This document shows positions 6,428 to 7,731 of a DNA stretch of 7,731 nucleotides, one piece after another. The stretch comes from Gemmatimonadota bacterium. GTDB lineage: Bacteria; Gemmatimonadota; Gemmatimonadetes; Gemmatimonadales; Gemmatimonadaceae. Position 1 is the stretch's first letter. Each line of letters starts with the position of its first letter. The translations under genes were made by a program, and so were the position numbers. Where the stretch lies: positions 1 through 7,731 of the forward strand of contig JAQBPZ010000039.1 in the NCBI GenBank assembly GCA_028287225.1, written 5' to 3'. The notes beneath the pieces are model-generated. The model was not told the DNA's origin. It saw only the letters and a list, made by a program, of their open reading frames with translations, and ran no database searches.

Positions 6428-6457
6428 ATGATAGCGAACCGCGCCGCCCCATGACAC
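6428..6457 (-). promoter_or_regulatory. Candidate promoter for mazG
   Basis: On the minus strand GTGTCA (6457-6452, 4/6 to the -35 consensus) and TATCAT (6433-6428, 5/6 to the -10 consensus) are separated by 18 bases. Transcription would begin near 6421, leaving a leader of about 30 bases that contains the GGAGGAG ribosome-binding site. The -35 box overlaps the first codons of alr, so the two divergent genes may interfere with each other. It is a consensus match only. Confidence 0.35.
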
Positions 6458-7533
6458 GCGCCTGGGTCGAGATCGACCTGGGGGCGATGTGCCGCAACGG
6501 AGCAGCCGTGGCGGCACGTGCGGGCGTGCCCCTGCTCCCCATGGTGAAGGCGGACGCGTACGGCCTGGGCGCCCTCCGGGCCGCCCTCGCCCTGGATGCG
6601 CTGGACCCGTGGGGGTTCGGCGTGGCGACGGTGACCGAGGGCGACGAGCTGCGGCGCGGCGGCATCACCCGGCCGATCATCGTGTTCACCCCGATCCTCC
6701 GCAACGAGATCGACGCCCTGCGTCGCGCCGACCTGACCCCGGCACTCGGCGATCCGGCGGTGATCGAGTCGTGGACGCGCACGGGGCGCCCGTGGCACCT
6801 CCAGGTGGATACCGGGATGGGGCGCGCCGGCATGCGCTGGGACCAGGTGGCGGAGTACCGCGAGCTGTTCGCCCGGAGCCGGCCCGAGGGCGTCTTCACG
6901 CACTTCCACTCGGCCGAGCTGGACGACGCGAGCCGCGACGAGCAGGAGGCGCGGTTCGACGCGGCCATCGCCGCGCTGCCGGAGCGTCCACCGCTGGTGC
7001 ATGCCGAGAACGGGCCGGCCGTGGAGCGGCGCGCGCCGTCGCGCTGGAGCCTCTGCCGCCCGGGGATCTTCCTGTACGGCGTGCCGGGGTTCGACGGCGG
7101 CGCCATCACCCCGGAGCCCGTCGCGGCGATACGCGCGCGCATCGTGGAGCTGCGCACCGTGGAGGATGGCGAGACCGTGAGCTACGACGCGACGTGGCGC
7201 GCGGAGGGACGGCGCCGGATCGCCACGGTGCCGGTGGGGTATGCCGACGGATATCGCCGCGGGCTCAGCAGCCGCGGCACGGCCCTCCTGTCCGGTGCAC
7301 GGATCCCGGTGGCCGGAAGGGTGACCATGGACATGACGATGTTCGACGTGACCGATACCGATGCCGCGCTCGGCGACCTGGTGACCCTCCTGGGACAGGA
7401 CCGCGACGACCTGATCACCGTGGGCGACCTGGCGGCCGCCGCGGAGCTGTCGCCGTACGAGCTGCTCACGGGGCTGCGCCTGCGGCTGCCGCGCCGCTAC
7501 CGCACCGGCGGGCTGCCGGAGTCCGCCACGTGA
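6451..7533 (+). CDS. alr: Alanine racemase (PLP-dependent, fold type III)
   Basis: Alr interconverts L- and D-alanine in the cytoplasm, supplying D-Ala for peptidoglycan. The 360-residue protein has the N-terminal TIM barrel with the PLP lysine K33 in MVKADAYGLG, DTGMGR (120-125) and RPGIFLYG (203-210), then the beta domain with the catalytic Tyr245 in VSYDATW, VGYADGYRR, and MDM (293-295), ending SPYELLTGLRLRLPRRY. Two usually conserved positions differ. The lysine that is carbamylated in the Geobacillus enzyme (K129, seven residues before the Arg of DTGMGR) is Q118. The Ser of the usual NSA motif that contacts the PLP phosphate is G188 (AENGPAV). I chose the ATG at 6451 because it gives the family N-terminus; the frame is open far upstream but codes low-complexity Pro/Arg sequence across mazG. 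No Shine-Dalgarno is visible. Its stop overlaps the deoB start. Racemase identity is strong; substrate specificity is less certain. Confidence 0.93.
   Translation: MTRAWVEIDLGAMCRNGAAVAARAGVPLLPMVKADAYGLGALRAALALDALDPWGFGVATVTEGDELRRGGITRPIIVFTPILRNEIDALRRADLTPALGDPAVIESWTRTGRPWHLQVDTGMGRAGMRWDQVAEYRELFARSRPEGVFTHFHSAELDDASRDEQEARFDAAIAALPERPPLVHAENGPAVERRAPSRWSLCRPGIFLYGVPGFDGGAITPEPVAAIRARIVELRTVEDGETVSYDATWRAEGRRRIATVPVGYADGYRRGLSSRGTALLSGARIPVAGRVTMDMTMFDVTDTDAALGDLVTLLGQDRDDLITVGDLAAAAELSPYELLTGLRLRLPRRYRTGGLPESAT
7518..7521 (+). promoter_or_regulatory. Shine-Dalgarno for deoB inside the alr 3' end
   Basis: GGAG at 7518-7521 lies 8 bases before the GTG at 7530. It supports that GTG as the deoB start rather than the in-frame GTG at 7545. 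Confidence 0.55.
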
Positions 7534-7731
7534 GGCGCCGCGCCGTGATCCTCGTCCTCGACGGCTGCGGCATCGGTGCCGCGGCGGACGCGGCTGCCTA
7601 TGGCGACGTGGGCAGCGACACGCTCGGCAACCTCGCGCGCGCGCGCGGAGGGCTGCACCTGCCCGCGCTGCAGGCCGTGGGGCTCGGCAACGTCGCCCCC
7701 CTGCAGGGGGTGGCGCCCGCGGCGCATCCCG
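7530..7731 (+). CDS. deoB: Phosphopentomutase DeoB (3'-truncated by window edge)
   Basis: DeoB interconverts (deoxy)ribose 1-phosphate and 5-phosphate, linking nucleoside salvage to pentose phosphate metabolism; it belongs to the alkaline-phosphatase superfamily. Only the first 67 codons are present. They read VILVLDGCGIGAAADAAAYG, then DVGSDTLGNLA, then GGLHLPALQAVGLGNV, which closely matches the family start (VLDSVGIGAMPDA...GSDTLGH...LPNLEKLGLGN). Asp11 is the expected first metal ligand; the residue after it is Gly instead of the usual Ser. The start is GTG, which overlaps the alr stop as GTGA, so the two genes are probably one operon with coupled translation. The catalytic Thr and remaining metal ligands lie beyond the window. 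A related phosphatase-superfamily enzyme is unlikely given the GSDTLGN motif. Confidence 0.92.
   Translation, partial: MRRRAVILVLDGCGIGAAADAAAYGDVGSDTLGNLARARGGLHLPALQAVGLGNVAPLQGVAPAAHP

Noticed and set aside
5548..6450. Very long upstream extension of the alr frame
   Set aside because: It codes Pro/Arg/Ser-rich low-complexity sequence opposite the genuine mazG gene; the racemase fold begins at 6451.
6392..6517. N-terminal extension of mazG into alr
   Set aside because: The strong GGAGGAG site at 6396-6402 and family alignment place the start at 6391.
7634..7647. (CG)7 tract with Z-DNA potential
   Set aside because: It encodes Ala/Arg codons at the start of deoB and is expected from codon use at this GC content.
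7697..7710. Perfect 14-bp palindrome CCCCCTGCAGGGGG
   Set aside because: It lies within deoB coding sequence, is explained by GC-rich codons, and has no second copy or regulatory context here.

Overview
This is a high-GC bacterial chromosome segment of ordinary housekeeping genes plus one signalling operon. Protein styles (RecG, AsnRS, MazG, Alr and DeoB types) and very high third-position GC fit a soil or environmental phylum. I favour Gemmatimonadota, partly because short GGGATTAGGG-type repeats between genes feel familiar from that phylum; this is an inference from memory and not proven here.

Layout, left to right: (1) the 3' part of recG (+), with its start outside the window. (2) A 270-bp convergent gap filled by a repeat element with heptamer-repeat inverted ends and internal stem-loops. 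(3) On the minus strand, a sensor histidine kinase followed by a 4-nt-overlapping lipoprotein with a C-terminal coiled coil, an arrangement like enterobacterial QseE/GlrK-QseG but with no response regulator in view. (4) A 203-bp divergent region with a perfect GGAACC/GGTTCC palindrome. (5) asnS (+), complete. (6) A second convergent gap holding a 26-bp imperfect inverted repeat, also built of 7-nt units. (7) mazG (-), complete, started by a strong Shine-Dalgarno. (8) A 59-bp divergent promoter region. (9) alr (+), complete, overlapping by 4 nt the start of deoB, which runs off the right edge.

How the genes relate: recG (replication-fork rescue), asnS (translation), mazG (nucleotide-pool sanitation), alr (D-alanine for peptidoglycan) and deoB (pentose phosphate/nucleoside metabolism) are unrelated core functions; only kinase-lipoprotein and alr-deoB look co-translated. 

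The most unusual signal is non-coding. Both convergent gaps contain inverted arrays of tandem 7-nt words (GATTAGG-like in one, GTGAGCG/GTTTGCG-like in the other), whereas neither divergent gap does. The other items worth a check are the QseEG-like kinase/lipoprotein pair and an alanine racemase that lacks two usually conserved active-site residues. No tRNA, rRNA, CRISPR array, transposase or phage gene was seen.
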